Notes: generated from the sequence alone by a model not told the origin. A stretch of 64,000 nucleotides of DNA from an uncultured Pseudomonadota bacterium (GCA_903884235.1 CAISEB010000031.1:1-64000); one strand, 5' to 3'. Positions 18,453 through 27,566 are shown, numbered from the stretch's first letter. Translations and numbers: made by a program.

Positions 18453-20096
18453 ATGCCGACAACGAGCGCCTTCACGGGTGGCGATCACATGCAGCCCTGG
18501 TCCCTGACCGTGGATCGGCTGATCACCCATGCGGCCCGCTGGCACGGCGACCGGGAGCTGGTCAGTCGCGAGGCCGACGGGCGGATCGTGCGCAGCTCCT
18601 GGGCCGCATCAGAGCGCCGCGCACGGCGCTTCTCCGCGGCGCTGCTGGCGGCGGGCATACGGCCGGGCGATCGCATCGGCACGCTGGCGATGAACGGCGC
18701 GCGCCACGTCGAGGCCTGGTTCGGGATGATGGGTGTGGGCATCGTCTGCCACACGATCAACCCGCGCCTGTTCGAGGACCAGCTCGCCTACATCGTCGAG
18801 CACGGTGGCGACCGCTGGCTGCTGGCAGACCCGATGTTCGCGCCGCTCGCCGAGCAGCTGCGCGCGCGCTGCCCGTCGATCGAGCGCGTGATCTACCTGT
18901 GCGACGCCGGCGGCCTGCCGCCGGGTGCGGCCCCAGGCAGTGACTTCGACGGCCTGCTCGCAGCACATGAACCCGATGCCGCGTGGGGTGGGTTCGACGA
19001 GCATGCGCCGGCCGCGCTGTGCTACACGTCCGGGACGACCGGCCACCCGAAGGGCGTGCTGTATTCGCATCGCTCGCAGCTGCTGCACACGATGATCTGC
19101 GCGCAGGCCGACGCGATCGCGCTGTCCGCGCGCGACACCGTGCTCGCGATCGTGCCGATGTTCCATGCCAATGCGTGGGGCCTGCCGTTCATGGCGGCCG
19201 CCGCCGGCGCGAAGTTCGTGCTGCCCGGCATCAAGCTCGACGGCCGGTCGGTGTACGAACTTCTAGAGACCGAAGCGGTGACGTTCTCCGGTGCCGTGCC
19301 GACCGTATGGCAGGTGCTGCTCGACTACCTGACCGTGAATCGCCTGCGCCTGTCGACCCTGAAGCGCGTCGCGATCGGCGGCAGCGCGTGCCCGGAAGCG
19401 CTGATCCGCGGCTTCCGCGACGGCCATGGCGTCCAGGTCCTGCATGCCTGGGGCATGACCGAACTGTCGCCGATCGGCACGGTCGCCGGCCGTGCGCCGC
19501 CCGAGGTCGCGGCACGGGGGCCGGACGCCGAGCTCGCGCTGAACCTCAAGCAGGGGCGCGTGCCGTTCGGCGTCGACATGAAGATCACCGACGACGAGGA
19601 CCGGCGGCTGCCGCACGACGGCCGGACACCCGGCCACCTGCGCGTGCAGGGGCCGGCGATCTCGGCGCGCTACTTCCGCGAGGATCGCGAGGCACTCGAC
19701 GCCGAGGGGTACTTCGACACGGGCGACATCGGCACCGTCGACGAACACGGCTACCTGCAGATCACCGATCGCGCCAAGGACCTGATCAAGTCCGGTGGCG
19801 AGTGGATCAGCTCGGTGGAGATCGAGAACATCGCCGCCGGACACCCGAAGGCGCTGATGGCGGCGGTCGTCGCGATCCCGCACCCGCGCTGGCGGGAACG
19901 GCCGCTGCTGGTGGTGCAGCTGAAGGACGGCGCGAGCGCGACCCGTGACGAGTTCCTCGGTTTCCTCGAGGGCAAGATCGCGAAGTTCTGGATGCCCGAC
20001 GACGTGGTGTTCATCGAGAAGATGCCGCTCGGCGCGACCGGCAAGCTCGACAAGAAGGTGCTGCGCACGCGGTATCCGGGCTCCGCGGCGTCGTAA
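18453..20096 (+). CDS. acyl-CoA ligase (AMP-dependent synthetase family)
   Basis: A 547-residue enzyme expected to activate a fatty or other carboxylic acid to its CoA thioester through an acyl-adenylate. The AMP-binding P-loop is [19 protein letters not shown]; later motifs are [30 protein letters not shown] and the hinge/lysine region KSGGEWISS with GKLDKKVLR near the end. [14 protein letters not shown] and the overall layout resemble medium/long-chain fatty-acyl-CoA ligases and DmdB-like ligases; substrate cannot be assigned. The start at ATG 18453 has a strong ribosome site (GAGGGGGAG); an inner ATG at 18489 ([11 protein letters not shown]) aligns better with some homologues. It diverges from glyQ. 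The NtrC sites of glnA begin three bases after its stop. Confidence 0.9.
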   Translation: MPTTSAFTGGDHMQPWSLTVDRLITHAARWHGDRELVSREADGRIVRSSWAASERRARRFSAALLAAGIRPGDRIGTLAMNGARHVEAWFGMMGVGIVCHTINPRLFEDQLAYIVEHGGDRWLLADPMFAPLAEQLRARCPSIERVIYLCDAGGLPPGAAPGSDFDGLLAAHEPDAAWGGFDEHAPAALCYTSGTTGHPKGVLYSHRSQLLHTMICAQADAIALSARDTVLAIVPMFHANAWGLPFMAAAAGAKFVLPGIKLDGRSVYELLETEAVTFSGAVPTVWQVLLDYLTVNRLRLSTLKRVAIGGSACPEALIRGFRDGHGVQVLHAWGMTELSPIGTVAGRAPPEVAARGPDAELALNLKQGRVPFGVDMKITDDEDRRLPHDGRTPGHLRVQGPAISARYFREDREALDAEGYFDTGDIGTVDEHGYLQITDRAKDLIKSGGEWISSVEIENIAAGHPKALMAAVVAIPHPRWRERPLLVVQLKDGASATRDEFLGFLEGKIAKFWMPDDVVFIEKMPLGATGKLDKKVLRTRYPGSAAS

Positions 20097-20098
20097 AG

Positions 20099-20145
20099 GC
20101 ACCAAATTGGTGCGCAAAGCATGAATTCTGCACTGTTTCGGTGCA
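20099..20145 (+). promoter_or_regulatory. two NtrC enhancer sites upstream of glnA
   Basis: GCACCAAATTGGTGC (20099-20113) and TGCACTGTTTCGGTGCA (20129-20145) match the NtrC consensus TGCACC-N5-GGTGCA. Their centres are about 31 bases apart, three helical turns, and lie about 130 and 99 bases before the predicted sigma-54 start. This is nearly the geometry of the E. coli glnA enhancer. Confidence 0.85.
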
Positions 20146-20209
20146 GAATGGCCCAGTTTGTGGCCTACAGAAAATCCTAACTGGCTGATTTTGCTCCATG
20201 TCAGTGCGC

Positions 20210-20225
20210 AGGCATGAATCCTGCA
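20210..20225 (+). promoter_or_regulatory. sigma-54 promoter of glnA
   Basis: AGGCATGAATCCTGCA has the invariant GG (20211-20212) and GC (20223-20224) with the required 10-base spacing. The start would be near 20236, about 40 bases before the glnA ATG. An NtrC enhancer pair lies upstream and the cognate ntrBC genes lie downstream. Confidence 0.8.
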
Positions 20226-20276
20226 ATAGTCCCATGTCCGGAAATTATGGCCCTGCCCGCAATTTGGAGGTATGCG

Positions 20277-21689
20277 ATGACGACTCCCGCCGATGTGGTG
20301 AAGATGATCAAGGACAAGGAAATCCGTTACGCGGACCTCCGGTTTACCGACACGCGCGGCAAGGAGCAGCACGTCACGATCCCCTCCAAGTACGTGACCG
20401 AGGACTTTTTCGTCGAGGGCAAGATGTTCGACGGCTCCTCGATCGCCGGCTGGAAGGGCATCAACGAGTCCGACATGATCCTGATGCCGGATCCGACCAC
20501 TGCCGTCCTCGATCCGTTCTTCGAGGAAGCCACGGTCAACCTGCGCTGCGACATCATCGAGCCGGCGACGATGCAGGGCTATGAGCGCGATCCGCGCTCG
20601 CTCGCCAAGCGCGCCGAGGCGTACCTCAAGAGCACGGGCATCGCGGACAGCGCCCTGTTCGGTCCCGAGAATGAATTCTTCGTCTTCGACGACGTGAAGT
20701 GGACGTCGGAGATGCACACCGCCTCGCACTCGATCAACTCGCTGCAGGGCGCCTGGAACAGCAACTCGGACGTGGCCGACGGCAATCGTGGCCACCGCCC
20801 GGGCGTCAAGGGCGGGTACTTCCCGGTGCCGCCGGTCGACGGCTTCCACGAGATCCGCGGCTCGATGTGCGGCGCGCTCGAGGACATGGGCCTCAACGTC
20901 GAGGTGCACCATCACGAGGTCGCCACCGGCGGCCAGTGCGAGATCGGCGTCGGCGCCAACACGCTGACCAAGAAGGCCGACGAGGTGCAGATCCTCAAGT
21001 ACGCGATCCTCAACGTCGCGCACGGCTATGGCAAGACCGCGACATTCATGCCGAAGCCGCTCGTCGGCGACAACGGCAGCGGCATGCACGTGCACCAGTC
21101 GCTGTCGAAGGATGGCAAGAACATTTTCGCGGGCGACAAGTACGCGGGCCTGTCCGAGACGTGCCTCTACTACATCGGCGGCATCATCAAGCACGCCAAG
21201 GCGATCAACGCGTTCACGAACGCCTCGACCAACAGCTACAAGCGCCTGGTGCCCGGCTTCGAGGCGCCGGTGATGCTCGCGTACTCCGCACGCAACCGGT
21301 CGGCGTCGATCCGCATCCCGTTCGTGTCGAGCCCGAAGGGGCGCCGCATCGAGGTGCGGTTCCCGGATTCGACCGCGAACCCGTACTTCGCGTTCGCCGC
21401 GATGATGATGGCCGGACTCGACGGCATCCAGAACAAGATCCACCCGGGCGACCCGGCGGACAAGGACCTGTACGACCTCGAGCCGGAAGAGGCGGCGCAC
21501 ATCCCGACCGTGTGCCACTCGCTCGACATGGCGCTCGAGGCGCTCGACAAGGACCGCGAGTTCCTGAAGAAGGGCGGCGTGTTCACGGACGACCTGATCG
21601 ACGCGTACATCGCGCTGAAGATGCAGGAAGTCACGCGGCTGCGCATGACGACGCACCCGGTCGAGTTCGACATGTACTACAGCCTGTGA
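20277..21689 (+). CDS. glnA: glutamine synthetase type I
   Basis: The 470-residue dodecameric enzyme makes glutamine from glutamate, ammonia and ATP. The N-terminal beta-grasp domain ([17 protein letters not shown]) precedes the catalytic domain with [45 protein letters not shown] and [10 protein letters not shown]. The adenylylation loop Tyr is at about residue 399 ([10 protein letters not shown]), so GlnE control is expected. The ATG at 20277 has a strong ribosome site (GGAGG, 6-base spacing). NtrC sites and a sigma-54 promoter upstream indicate induction under nitrogen limitation. A long hairpin follows the stop. Confidence 0.98.
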   Translation: MTTPADVVKMIKDKEIRYADLRFTDTRGKEQHVTIPSKYVTEDFFVEGKMFDGSSIAGWKGINESDMILMPDPTTAVLDPFFEEATVNLRCDIIEPATMQGYERDPRSLAKRAEAYLKSTGIADSALFGPENEFFVFDDVKWTSEMHTASHSINSLQGAWNSNSDVADGNRGHRPGVKGGYFPVPPVDGFHEIRGSMCGALEDMGLNVEVHHHEVATGGQCEIGVGANTLTKKADEVQILKYAILNVAHGYGKTATFMPKPLVGDNGSGMHVHQSLSKDGKNIFAGDKYAGLSETCLYYIGGIIKHAKAINAFTNASTNSYKRLVPGFEAPVMLAYSARNRSASIRIPFVSSPKGRRIEVRFPDSTANPYFAFAAMMMAGLDGIQNKIHPGDPADKDLYDLEPEEAAHIPTVCHSLDMALEALDKDREFLKKGGVFTDDLIDAYIALKMQEVTRLRMTTHPVEFDMYYSL

Positions 21690-21696
21690 TCGACAT

Positions 21697-21730
21697 CCGG
21701 GTCCGCTGCACTGCGGTGCAGCGGACCCGG
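21697..21730 (+). terminator. long perfect hairpin after glnA
   Basis: Two 14-base arms, CCGGGTCCGCTGCA and TGCAGCGGACCCGG, flank the loop CTGCGG seven bases after the glnA stop. No T-tract follows. Its stability suggests a transcript end, a 3' stabiliser or a block to read-through into the DUF4124-ntrBC unit. Confidence 0.6.
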
Positions 21731-21787
21731 AACCGTGATCGGCTCCACGAATCCGCACCTCCGGGAGACTCCACGGGGCGAGGCGCT

Positions 21788-21816
21788 TTGTCACACCGGA
21801 GGCGAAGGGCTATGCT
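21788..21816 (+). promoter_or_regulatory. promoter of DUF4124-ntrB-ntrC
   Basis: TTGTCA (21788-21793) and TATGCT (21811-21816) have a 17-base spacer. The predicted start falls on the A of the ATG at 21823, so the message would be leaderless. It gives ntrBC a sigma-70 promoter separate from the glnA promoter. Confidence 0.65.
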
Positions 21817-21822
21817 GATCTC

Positions 21823-22398
21823 ATGCACTCGCCGTCCCTCGGGCCCGGTCGAATCGTCCTCGTGGCGCTCTGCGCCACGCTCGCCTGCGGCGTGGCCCAG
21901 GCCGGCAAGCTCTTCAAGTGGGTCGACGCCAATGGCGTCACGCATTATTCCGACGTGCCCGCCGACGGCGCCCAGTCCGTCACGGTCGAGGGCGCCCAGT
22001 CCTACCACGCCCCCACCCCGCGCGCTGCAACGCCCGCCTCCACGGTGCCGCCAGCGCCGGGCGCCGTCGCGGCCTATGCCTCGCTCGTGGTCACCACGCC
22101 TGCGGACGGCGCCGTGCTCCAGAACGAGAATGGCGGCATCACCGTCGCCGCGACGCTGGAACCCGCGCTCGCCGCCGGGCACCACCTATGGTTCGTACTA
22201 GACGGCGCGCGCCACGAGGCCAGCGGCACTTCCGCCGAGGTGCCGGCGCCGCGCGGCGAACACTCGCTGGTGGCGATCGTCACGGACGACGCCGGTGCGG
22301 AACTTGCGCGCTCGACGCCCGTGTCGTTCTCCGTGCGCCAGAACTCCTCGGCCCAGCCACCGCAGGGGCCCGCCCTGCCCAAGAAGCCGCACGCCTGA
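21823..22398 (+). CDS. DUF4124 domain-containing periplasmic protein
   Basis: A 191-residue exported protein. A signal peptide (IVLVALCATLACGVAQA) is followed at once by the DUF4124 motif GKLFKWVDANGVTHYSDVP (residues about 27-46), a Pro/Ala-rich linker, then a beta-rich Ig-like segment (about 85-175, SLVVTTPADGAVLQNENGGI onward) and a basic tail. The biochemical role of DUF4124 proteins is unknown. Its place between glnA and ntrB is shared by other gammaproteobacteria, which suggests a nitrogen-linked envelope function without proving one. It appears to be transcribed with ntrB, 18 bases downstream. Confidence 0.88.
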   Translation: MHSPSLGPGRIVLVALCATLACGVAQAGKLFKWVDANGVTHYSDVPADGAQSVTVEGAQSYHAPTPRAATPASTVPPAPGAVAAYASLVVTTPADGAVLQNENGGITVAATLEPALAAGHHLWFVLDGARHEASGTSAEVPAPRGEHSLVAIVTDDAGAELARSTPVSFSVRQNSSAQPPQGPALPKKPHA

Positions 22399-22416
22399 TC
22401 CCGGCGGGAGGCGCCC

Positions 22417-23496
22417 GTGGCCTCTGAAGCCTACGCGGTGACCCGGGACCACGGCAGCGCGCTGCTCGACGCGCTCGCCACCGCGATCGTGATCGTCGGC
22501 GCCCGTGGCGAGATCGAGTACCTGAATGCCGCCGCGCAGACCCTGATCGCCGTCGGCATCAACCAGGCGCGCGGCCGCCCGCTGGCGGAGTTCCTGCGCG
22601 AACCCGCGGCCATCGAAGAGATGGTCGCGCGCGCGCGCGACGGCGGCGAGCCGATCTCGCATCGCGAGCTCCGCATCGTCCCCATCGCGCGCGCCGACAG
22701 CCAGTTCATGGTGGACTGCACGGCGTCCATGCTCGACACCGGCAGCGTGCTGCTCGAGATCTCCGACACCACCCGCCAGCAGCGCATCAGCAGGGACACC
22801 GCGCTGCTCGCGCAGCTGGGCGGCAATCGCCTGATGGTCCGGCAGCTCGCGCACGAGATCAAGAATCCGCTCGGCGGCCTGCGCGGCGCGGCCCAGCTGC
22901 TCGAACGCGAGCTGCCGGCGGAACCCCTGAAGGAATACACGCGCCTGATCATCCGCGAGGCCGATCGCCTGCGCACGCTGGTGGACAACCTGCTCGGTCC
23001 CGGCGGCGCACCCCAGAAGATCGACATCAACCCCCACGAGCTGCTGCAGCACGTCTTCCAGCTGCTGCGCAACGAAGCGCCGGCCGACGTCGCGATCCTG
23101 CGCGACTACGACCCGAGCCTGCCGTCCGTGCACGTGGACCGCGACCAGTTGATCCAGGCGATGCTCAACATCGGCCGCAACGCCGTGCAGGCCATCGGCG
23201 AGCGCGGCCGCCTGACGCTGCGGACGCGCGCGGTCGTCAACGCCACGATCGGCGCGAGGCGCCACCGCGTGGTCGCGAGCATCCAGTTCGACGACGACGG
23301 CCCAGGCGTGCCGCCCGATCTCGCCGACAAGATCTTCTACCCGCTCGTGACGAGCCGGGCCGACGGCACGGGGCTCGGCCTCGCCGTCGCCCAGGATCTC
23401 GTCACCCGTCATGGCGGCCTCATCGAGTTCGAAAGTCGCCCTGGCAACACCGTGTTCACGCTGCTGCTGCCCTTCGACGGAGTTTCCAATGGCTGA
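22417..23496 (+). CDS. ntrB: nitrogen regulation sensor kinase/phosphatase NtrB
   Basis: This 359-residue cytosolic histidine kinase phosphorylates NtrC under nitrogen limitation and dephosphorylates it when PII is bound. An N-terminal PAS domain (LLDALATAIVIVGARGEIEYLN) is followed by the dimerisation helix with phospho-acceptor His146 (QLAHEIKNPLGG) and the ATPase domain (IGRNAVQAIGE, DDDGPGVP, TGLGLAVAQDLVTRHGG). GTG start at 22417 with a good GGGAGG ribosome site. No membrane segments, as expected. It overlaps ntrC by eight bases. Confidence 0.96.
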   Translation: MASEAYAVTRDHGSALLDALATAIVIVGARGEIEYLNAAAQTLIAVGINQARGRPLAEFLREPAAIEEMVARARDGGEPISHRELRIVPIARADSQFMVDCTASMLDTGSVLLEISDTTRQQRISRDTALLAQLGGNRLMVRQLAHEIKNPLGGLRGAAQLLERELPAEPLKEYTRLIIREADRLRTLVDNLLGPGGAPQKIDINPHELLQHVFQLLRNEAPADVAILRDYDPSLPSVHVDRDQLIQAMLNIGRNAVQAIGERGRLTLRTRAVVNATIGARRHRVVASIQFDDDGPGVPPDLADKIFYPLVTSRADGTGLGLAVAQDLVTRHGGLIEFESRPGNTVFTLLLPFDGVSNG

Positions 23497-24910
23497 ATCC
23501 CTGAACGTCTGGCTCGTCGACGACGACGCCTCGATCCGCTGGGTGCTCGAGCGCGCCCTCAAGGCGAGCGGCATGACGGCGCGCGCGTTCGGCGATGCGC
23601 AGACGGCACTCGCGGCGCTCGAGGAGCAGGAGCCGGACGTGCTGATCACGGACATCCGCATGCCGGGCAAGACCGGCCTGAAGCTGCTCGAGGAAGTGCA
23701 GGCCTCGCACCCGCGACTGCCGGTGATCGTGATGACGGCGCACACGGACCTCGACGCTGCGGTCGCCGCCTACCAGAGCGGCGCGTTCGAGTACCTGCCG
23801 AAGCCGTTCGACATCGACGAGGCGGTGGCGCTCGTGCGCCGCGCCGCGCACCCGTCGCCGCCGCCGGGCGAGGTGCGCGCGGAGGCCGAGATCCCCGAGC
23901 TGATCGGCCACGCACCGGCGATGCAGGAGGTGTTCCGCTCCATCGGCAGGCTGTCGCGCTCGAGCATGACCGTGCTGATCAACGGCGAATCGGGGACCGG
24001 CAAGGAACTCGTCGCACGCGCCCTGCACCGGCACAGTCCGCGCTCGGCGAAGCCGTTCATCGCGCTCAACACCTCGGCATTCACGCCGGACCTGCTCGAG
24101 TCCGAGCTGTTCGGCCACGAGAAGGGCTCGTTCACCGGCGCCGACTCCCAGCGCCGCGGGCGCTTCGAGCAGGCCGACGGCGGCACGCTCTTCCTCGACG
24201 AGATCGGCGACATGTCGAAGGCGCTGCAGACGCGCCTGCTGCGGGTCCTCGCCGAGGGCGAGTTCTACCGGGTCGGTGGCAACACCTCGATCCGGGTCGA
24301 CGTGCGCGTCATCGCCGCGACGCACCAGGACCTCGAGTCGCGGGTCGTCGACGGCCTGTTCCGCGAGGACCTGCTGCACCGGCTCAACGTCATCCGCATC
24401 ACGCTGCCGCCGCTGCGCTCGCGGCGCGAGGACATCCCGGTGCTGCTGCGTCACTACCTCGGCGCCGCGGCGCGCGAGCTCGGCGTCGACCCGAAGCAGC
24501 TGACGCCCGCAACAGAGCGCCTGCTCGTTGCCTCGGACTGGCCCGGCAACGTGCGCCAGCTCGTCAATGTCTGCCGCCGGCTGACCGTGGCGGCGCCGGG
24601 TAGCGAGATCCGGCCCGAAGACGTGCCGGCGGAGATCGGCGGTGGCGCCGCCTCGACGGGCGCGCAGGATGACTGGGCGCGCGCGCTGGAGCAGTGGGCG
24701 CGCGGGCGCGCCGCGGCAGGCGGCCAACCGCTGCTCGACGCGGCGCTGCCGGAGTTCGAGCGGACGCTGATCCGGGTCGCGCTCGCGCGCTCGGAGGGTC
24801 GGCGCCAGGACGCGGCCCGCGTGCTCGGCTGGGGACGCAACACGCTGACCCGCAAGATGCGCGAGCTCGGCATGGACGGCGGTGCGGTCGAGGAAGTGAC
24901 CGCCGCCTGA
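23489..24910 (+). CDS. ntrC: nitrogen regulation response regulator NtrC
   Basis: A 473-residue sigma-54 activator. The receiver domain has Asp55 (LITDIRMPG). The AAA+ domain has Walker A GESGTGKE (166-173), the sigma-54 contact loop as GSFTGA (213-218, where GAFTGA is commoner), and GGTLFLDEIGDM. A Fis-type C-terminal helix-turn-helix follows (RRQDAARVLGWGRNTLTRKMREL). Phosphorylated by NtrB, it should bind the two enhancer sites before glnA at 20099-20145. The start MAESLNVWLVDDD at 23489 lies within the end of ntrB. Confidence 0.97.
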   Translation: MAESLNVWLVDDDASIRWVLERALKASGMTARAFGDAQTALAALEEQEPDVLITDIRMPGKTGLKLLEEVQASHPRLPVIVMTAHTDLDAAVAAYQSGAFEYLPKPFDIDEAVALVRRAAHPSPPPGEVRAEAEIPELIGHAPAMQEVFRSIGRLSRSSMTVLINGESGTGKELVARALHRHSPRSAKPFIALNTSAFTPDLLESELFGHEKGSFTGADSQRRGRFEQADGGTLFLDEIGDMSKALQTRLLRVLAEGEFYRVGGNTSIRVDVRVIAATHQDLESRVVDGLFREDLLHRLNVIRITLPPLRSRREDIPVLLRHYLGAAARELGVDPKQLTPATERLLVASDWPGNVRQLVNVCRRLTVAAPGSEIRPEDVPAEIGGGAASTGAQDDWARALEQWARGRAAAGGQPLLDAALPEFERTLIRVALARSEGRRQDAARVLGWGRNTLTRKMRELGMDGGAVEEVTAA

Positions 24911-25022
24911 CGGCGCGGCATCGCCGCGCCGGATCTAGAGCGGCCATCGGCTGCCTCGCGGCCTGCGACTCGAAACAACGCCTGAGGTAGCAACCGGCCG
25001 CGCCGGGCCACCGGCGCCGGCC

Positions 25023-25028
25023 TATAAT
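25023..25028 (+). promoter_or_regulatory. -10 element directly before the MscS gene
   Basis: A perfect TATAAT lies six bases before the ATG at 25035. No -35 match is visible. The spacing implies that the transcript begins at or beside the start codon. Confidence 0.5.
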
Positions 25029-25034
25029 CGCGCG

Positions 25035-26087
25035 ATGGATCAACTGCTGCGCTTCGTCGGGCTCAACCCGGACCTGCTGCTGTACGGCAACTCGCTGCAC
25101 GACTGGGGGTTCGCGCTCGGCTTCGGCCTGACGACCTTCGTCGTGCTGATGTTCGTGCGCCGCCAGCTCGCCACGCGCACCCGCCGGCTCGTCGGCCGCG
25201 AACTGCCGCCCGGCGTGCGCCTGCTGCTCGTGCTGGTGCGGCGCACGAAGTTCCTGCCGCTGCTCGCCATCTCGCTCGCGACGGGGTCGAAGTACCTCGA
25301 CCTGCCGAGTCGCGCCGAGAAGGCGATGAGCGGCCTGATCGTCGTGATGGTGGCGGTGCAGTTCGGGCTGTGGCTGTCCGCGGCGGTCCGGTTCTACCTC
25401 GAGGAACAGTCGTCCCATTCGCGCGACGGCCGCTCGCAGACGATGGTGACGATCGTCCAGTTCGTCGCCAACGTGGCGATCTGGGCCTTCGTGCTGCTGC
25501 TCGCGCTCGACAACCTCGGCTTCCAGGTCAAGGCGTTGCTGACGGGTCTCGGCATCGGCGGCATCGCCGTCGCGCTCGCGGTGCAGAACGTCCTCGGCGA
25601 CCTGCTCGCCTCGGTCTCGATCGCCCTCGACAAGCCGTTCGAGGTCGGCGACACGCTGGTGCTGGAGGGCGGCTACACGGGCGCGGTCGAGGCCATCGGC
25701 ATCAAGAGCACGCGCCTGCGCAGCGTCAGCGGCGAGCAGATCGTCGTCTCGAATGCGGAGCTGACCAAGGCGCGGATCCGCAACTACGGCCGCATCGCCG
25801 AACGGCGGCTCGTGTTCCGGTTCACGCTCGCCTTCAACACGCCGGCCGCGCAACTTGCCGACGTGCCCGCCATCGTCCGGGCGGCGGTGGTCGCGCGACC
25901 GGAAGCCCGCTTCGAGCGGGCGCACGTGCTGACGCTCGGCCCGACGGGATTCGACGTCGAGGCGGTGCTGGCGGTGCCGGGCTCCGACTACGCGGTGTAC
26001 CTGGGCGCGGTGCAGGCCGTGAATGTCGCGATCGCCGCGGAGCTCGAGCACCGCGGCATCCAGTTCTCGACGCTGCCGCCGCGCTAG
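25035..26087 (+). CDS. mechanosensitive ion channel of the MscS family
   Basis: A 350-residue inner-membrane channel that should open under hypo-osmotic shock to release solutes. There are several N-terminal membrane segments (FALGFGLTTFVVLMFV, LIVVMVAVQFGLWLSAAV, TIVQFVANVAIWAFVLLLAL). The MscS pore helix and beta domain follow: LLTGLGIGGIAVALAVQNVLGDLLASVSIALDKPFEVGD. The C-terminal alpha/beta cage ends in a short tail (QFSTLPPR). It is a single transcription unit between ntrC and the convergent pyrD gene, which ends 20 bases away. The 124-base gap after ntrC holds only the -10 element. Confidence 0.92.
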   Translation: MDQLLRFVGLNPDLLLYGNSLHDWGFALGFGLTTFVVLMFVRRQLATRTRRLVGRELPPGVRLLLVLVRRTKFLPLLAISLATGSKYLDLPSRAEKAMSGLIVVMVAVQFGLWLSAAVRFYLEEQSSHSRDGRSQTMVTIVQFVANVAIWAFVLLLALDNLGFQVKALLTGLGIGGIAVALAVQNVLGDLLASVSIALDKPFEVGDTLVLEGGYTGAVEAIGIKSTRLRSVSGEQIVVSNAELTKARIRNYGRIAERRLVFRFTLAFNTPAAQLADVPAIVRAAVVARPEARFERAHVLTLGPTGFDVEAVLAVPGSDYAVYLGAVQAVNVAIAAELEHRGIQFSTLPPR

Positions 26088-26106
26088 CGACCGTGCGGCC
26101 GGCGCC

Positions 26107-27063
26107 TCAGCCGCGTGTCGTATCGAGCGTACCGACGAGCGCGTCGACGCTCGCGAAGCCGTGCTCCGCGAGGTATGCGGCGATCCCGGCGTTGATCTTG
26201 CGGCACACGTGCGGGTCGTAGAACAGCGCGGTGCCCACGCCGACGGCGCTCGCGCCCGCGACAATGAACTCGAGCGCATCCGTCGCGTTCGCGATGCCAC
26301 CCTGGCCGATGATCGGCACGCCGTGGCGTCTCGCGACGTCGTAGACCTGGTGGACCTTGAGCAGCGCGATCGGCTTGACGGCCGGCCCCGACAGGCCGCC
26401 CTGGATGTTGCCGATGACCGGTCGGCGCGTCTTCACGTCGATCGCCATGCCCATCATCGTATTGATGACCGACAGTGCGTCGCTGCCGGCCTCGATGCAG
26501 ACGCGCGCGCTCTCGCGGATGTCCGTCTGGTTCGGCGAGAGCTTGGTGATCAGGGGCTTCTGCGTCGCGGCCCTGCAGGCCGCGACGACGCGCGCGCTCA
26601 TCTCCGGGTGGTTGCCGAACTGGACGCCGCCTTCCTTGACGTTCGGACAGGAGATGTTGATCTCCATCGCATCCACGGGCGAGTCGTCGAACCGGCGCGT
26701 GACCGCGACGTACTCGTCGATCGTGCTGCCCGAGACATTGGCGATGAAGCGCGTCTCGCCGAAGTCGAGGCCGGGCAGGATGTTCGCGACCACGTGCGCG
26801 ACGCCGGGGTTCTGCAGGCCGATCGCGTTCAGCATGCCGCCGTCGGTCTCGTAGACGCGGTGCGCCGGGTTGCCGAGTCGCGCGTGCAGCGTGGTGCCCT
26901 TGAGCACGACCGCGCCGCAGTCGGTGTTCGAGAAGCCCTCGACGCGGGTGTACTCCTCGCCGAAGCCGACGCAGCCGGACAACAGCACGATCGGGGAGGC
27001 GAACTGCATCCCGCAGAACAGGGTCGCGAGTGACGCGGGCGGGGGTGTCGGGAGTGCGGACAT
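26107..27063 (-). CDS. pyrD: dihydroorotate dehydrogenase, class 1B-type catalytic subunit
   Basis: A 318-residue FMN enzyme of the pyrimidine pathway oxidising dihydroorotate to orotate. The class 1 active site is clear: catalytic Cys in EINISCPNVKEGG, plus KLSPNQTDI, INTMMGMAID, GGLSGPAVKPIAL and GQGGIANATDALEFIVAGASAVGVGTA. The sequence is of the PyrDB (class 1B) type, which normally pairs with the iron-sulfur flavoprotein PyrK to use NAD. No pyrK is nearby, and most gammaproteobacteria use a membrane class 2 enzyme instead. It could act with an unlinked PyrK, pass electrons elsewhere, or serve a related reaction such as dihydropyrimidine oxidation. A TATAAT at 27075-27070 lies just before the ATG. 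Confidence 0.85.
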   Translation of the reverse strand: MSALPTPPPASLATLFCGMQFASPIVLLSGCVGFGEEYTRVEGFSNTDCGAVVLKGTTLHARLGNPAHRVYETDGGMLNAIGLQNPGVAHVVANILPGLDFGETRFIANVSGSTIDEYVAVTRRFDDSPVDAMEINISCPNVKEGGVQFGNHPEMSARVVAACRAATQKPLITKLSPNQTDIRESARVCIEAGSDALSVINTMMGMAIDVKTRRPVIGNIQGGLSGPAVKPIALLKVHQVYDVARRHGVPIIGQGGIANATDALEFIVAGASAVGVGTALFYDPHVCRKINAGIAAYLAEHGFASVDALVGTLDTTRG

Positions 27064-27069
27064 GCGATG

Positions 27070-27075
27070 ATTATA
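27070..27075 (-). promoter_or_regulatory. -10 element directly before pyrD
   Basis: A perfect TATAAT on the minus strand lies six bases before the pyrD ATG (27063-27061). No convincing -35 is present. It implies a leaderless or nearly leaderless transcript. Confidence 0.5.
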
Positions 27076-27098
27076 GCGTCGCCACCGGCCGCGGACCC

Positions 27099-27566
27099 AT
27101 GTTCGACATCATCCTCTATGCCCCGGAGATCCCGCCGAACACCGGCAACGTGATCCGGTTGACCGCCAACAGCGGCTGCCGCCTGCACCTCGTGCATCCG
27201 CTCGGCTTCGACCTGTCGGACGCCCAGGTCAGGCGGGCGGGGCTCGACTACCACCAGATGGCCCGCGTCCGGGAATACCCGGATCTCGCGACCTGCCTCG
27301 CGGCCGTCGCCCCGCCGCGCCTGTACGCCATCGAGACCGGCGGCGCGATGCGCTACAGTGAGGTGCGCTTCCGCCCGGGGGACGCGCTGCTGTTCGGCCG
27401 CGAGACCACGGGGCTGCCGGCCGAGGTGCTCGCCTCGGTCCCGCCGGGGCAGGTCCTCGGGATCCCGATGCGGCCCGGCAATCGCAGCCTGAACCTGTCG
27501 AACTCCGTGGCGCTGGTGGTCTACGAAGCCTGGCGCCAGAACGATTTTGCGATGGAGAGCCCCTGA
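27099..27566 (+). CDS. trmL: tRNA (cytidine/uridine-34-2'-O)-methyltransferase TrmL
   Basis: This 155-residue SPOUT methyltransferase modifies the ribose of the wobble base of certain leucine tRNAs with S-adenosylmethionine. The three SPOUT motifs are present: IPPNTGNVIRLTANSG near the N-terminus, LLFGRETTGLPAEVL, and the knot IPMRPGNRSLNLSNSVALVVYEAW. Full length. The ATG at 27099 (MFDIILYAPEIPPN) matches homologues. It diverges from pyrD and overlaps the next gene by one base (TGATG). Confidence 0.95.
   Translation: MFDIILYAPEIPPNTGNVIRLTANSGCRLHLVHPLGFDLSDAQVRRAGLDYHQMARVREYPDLATCLAAVAPPRLYAIETGGAMRYSEVRFRPGDALLFGRETTGLPAEVLASVPPGQVLGIPMRPGNRSLNLSNSVALVVYEAWRQNDFAMESP

Noticed and set aside
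20179-20195. TGGCTGATTTTGCTCC as a sigma-54 promoter of glnA
   Set aside because: The GG-GC spacing is eight bases, two too few. The site at 20210-20225 has the correct ten.
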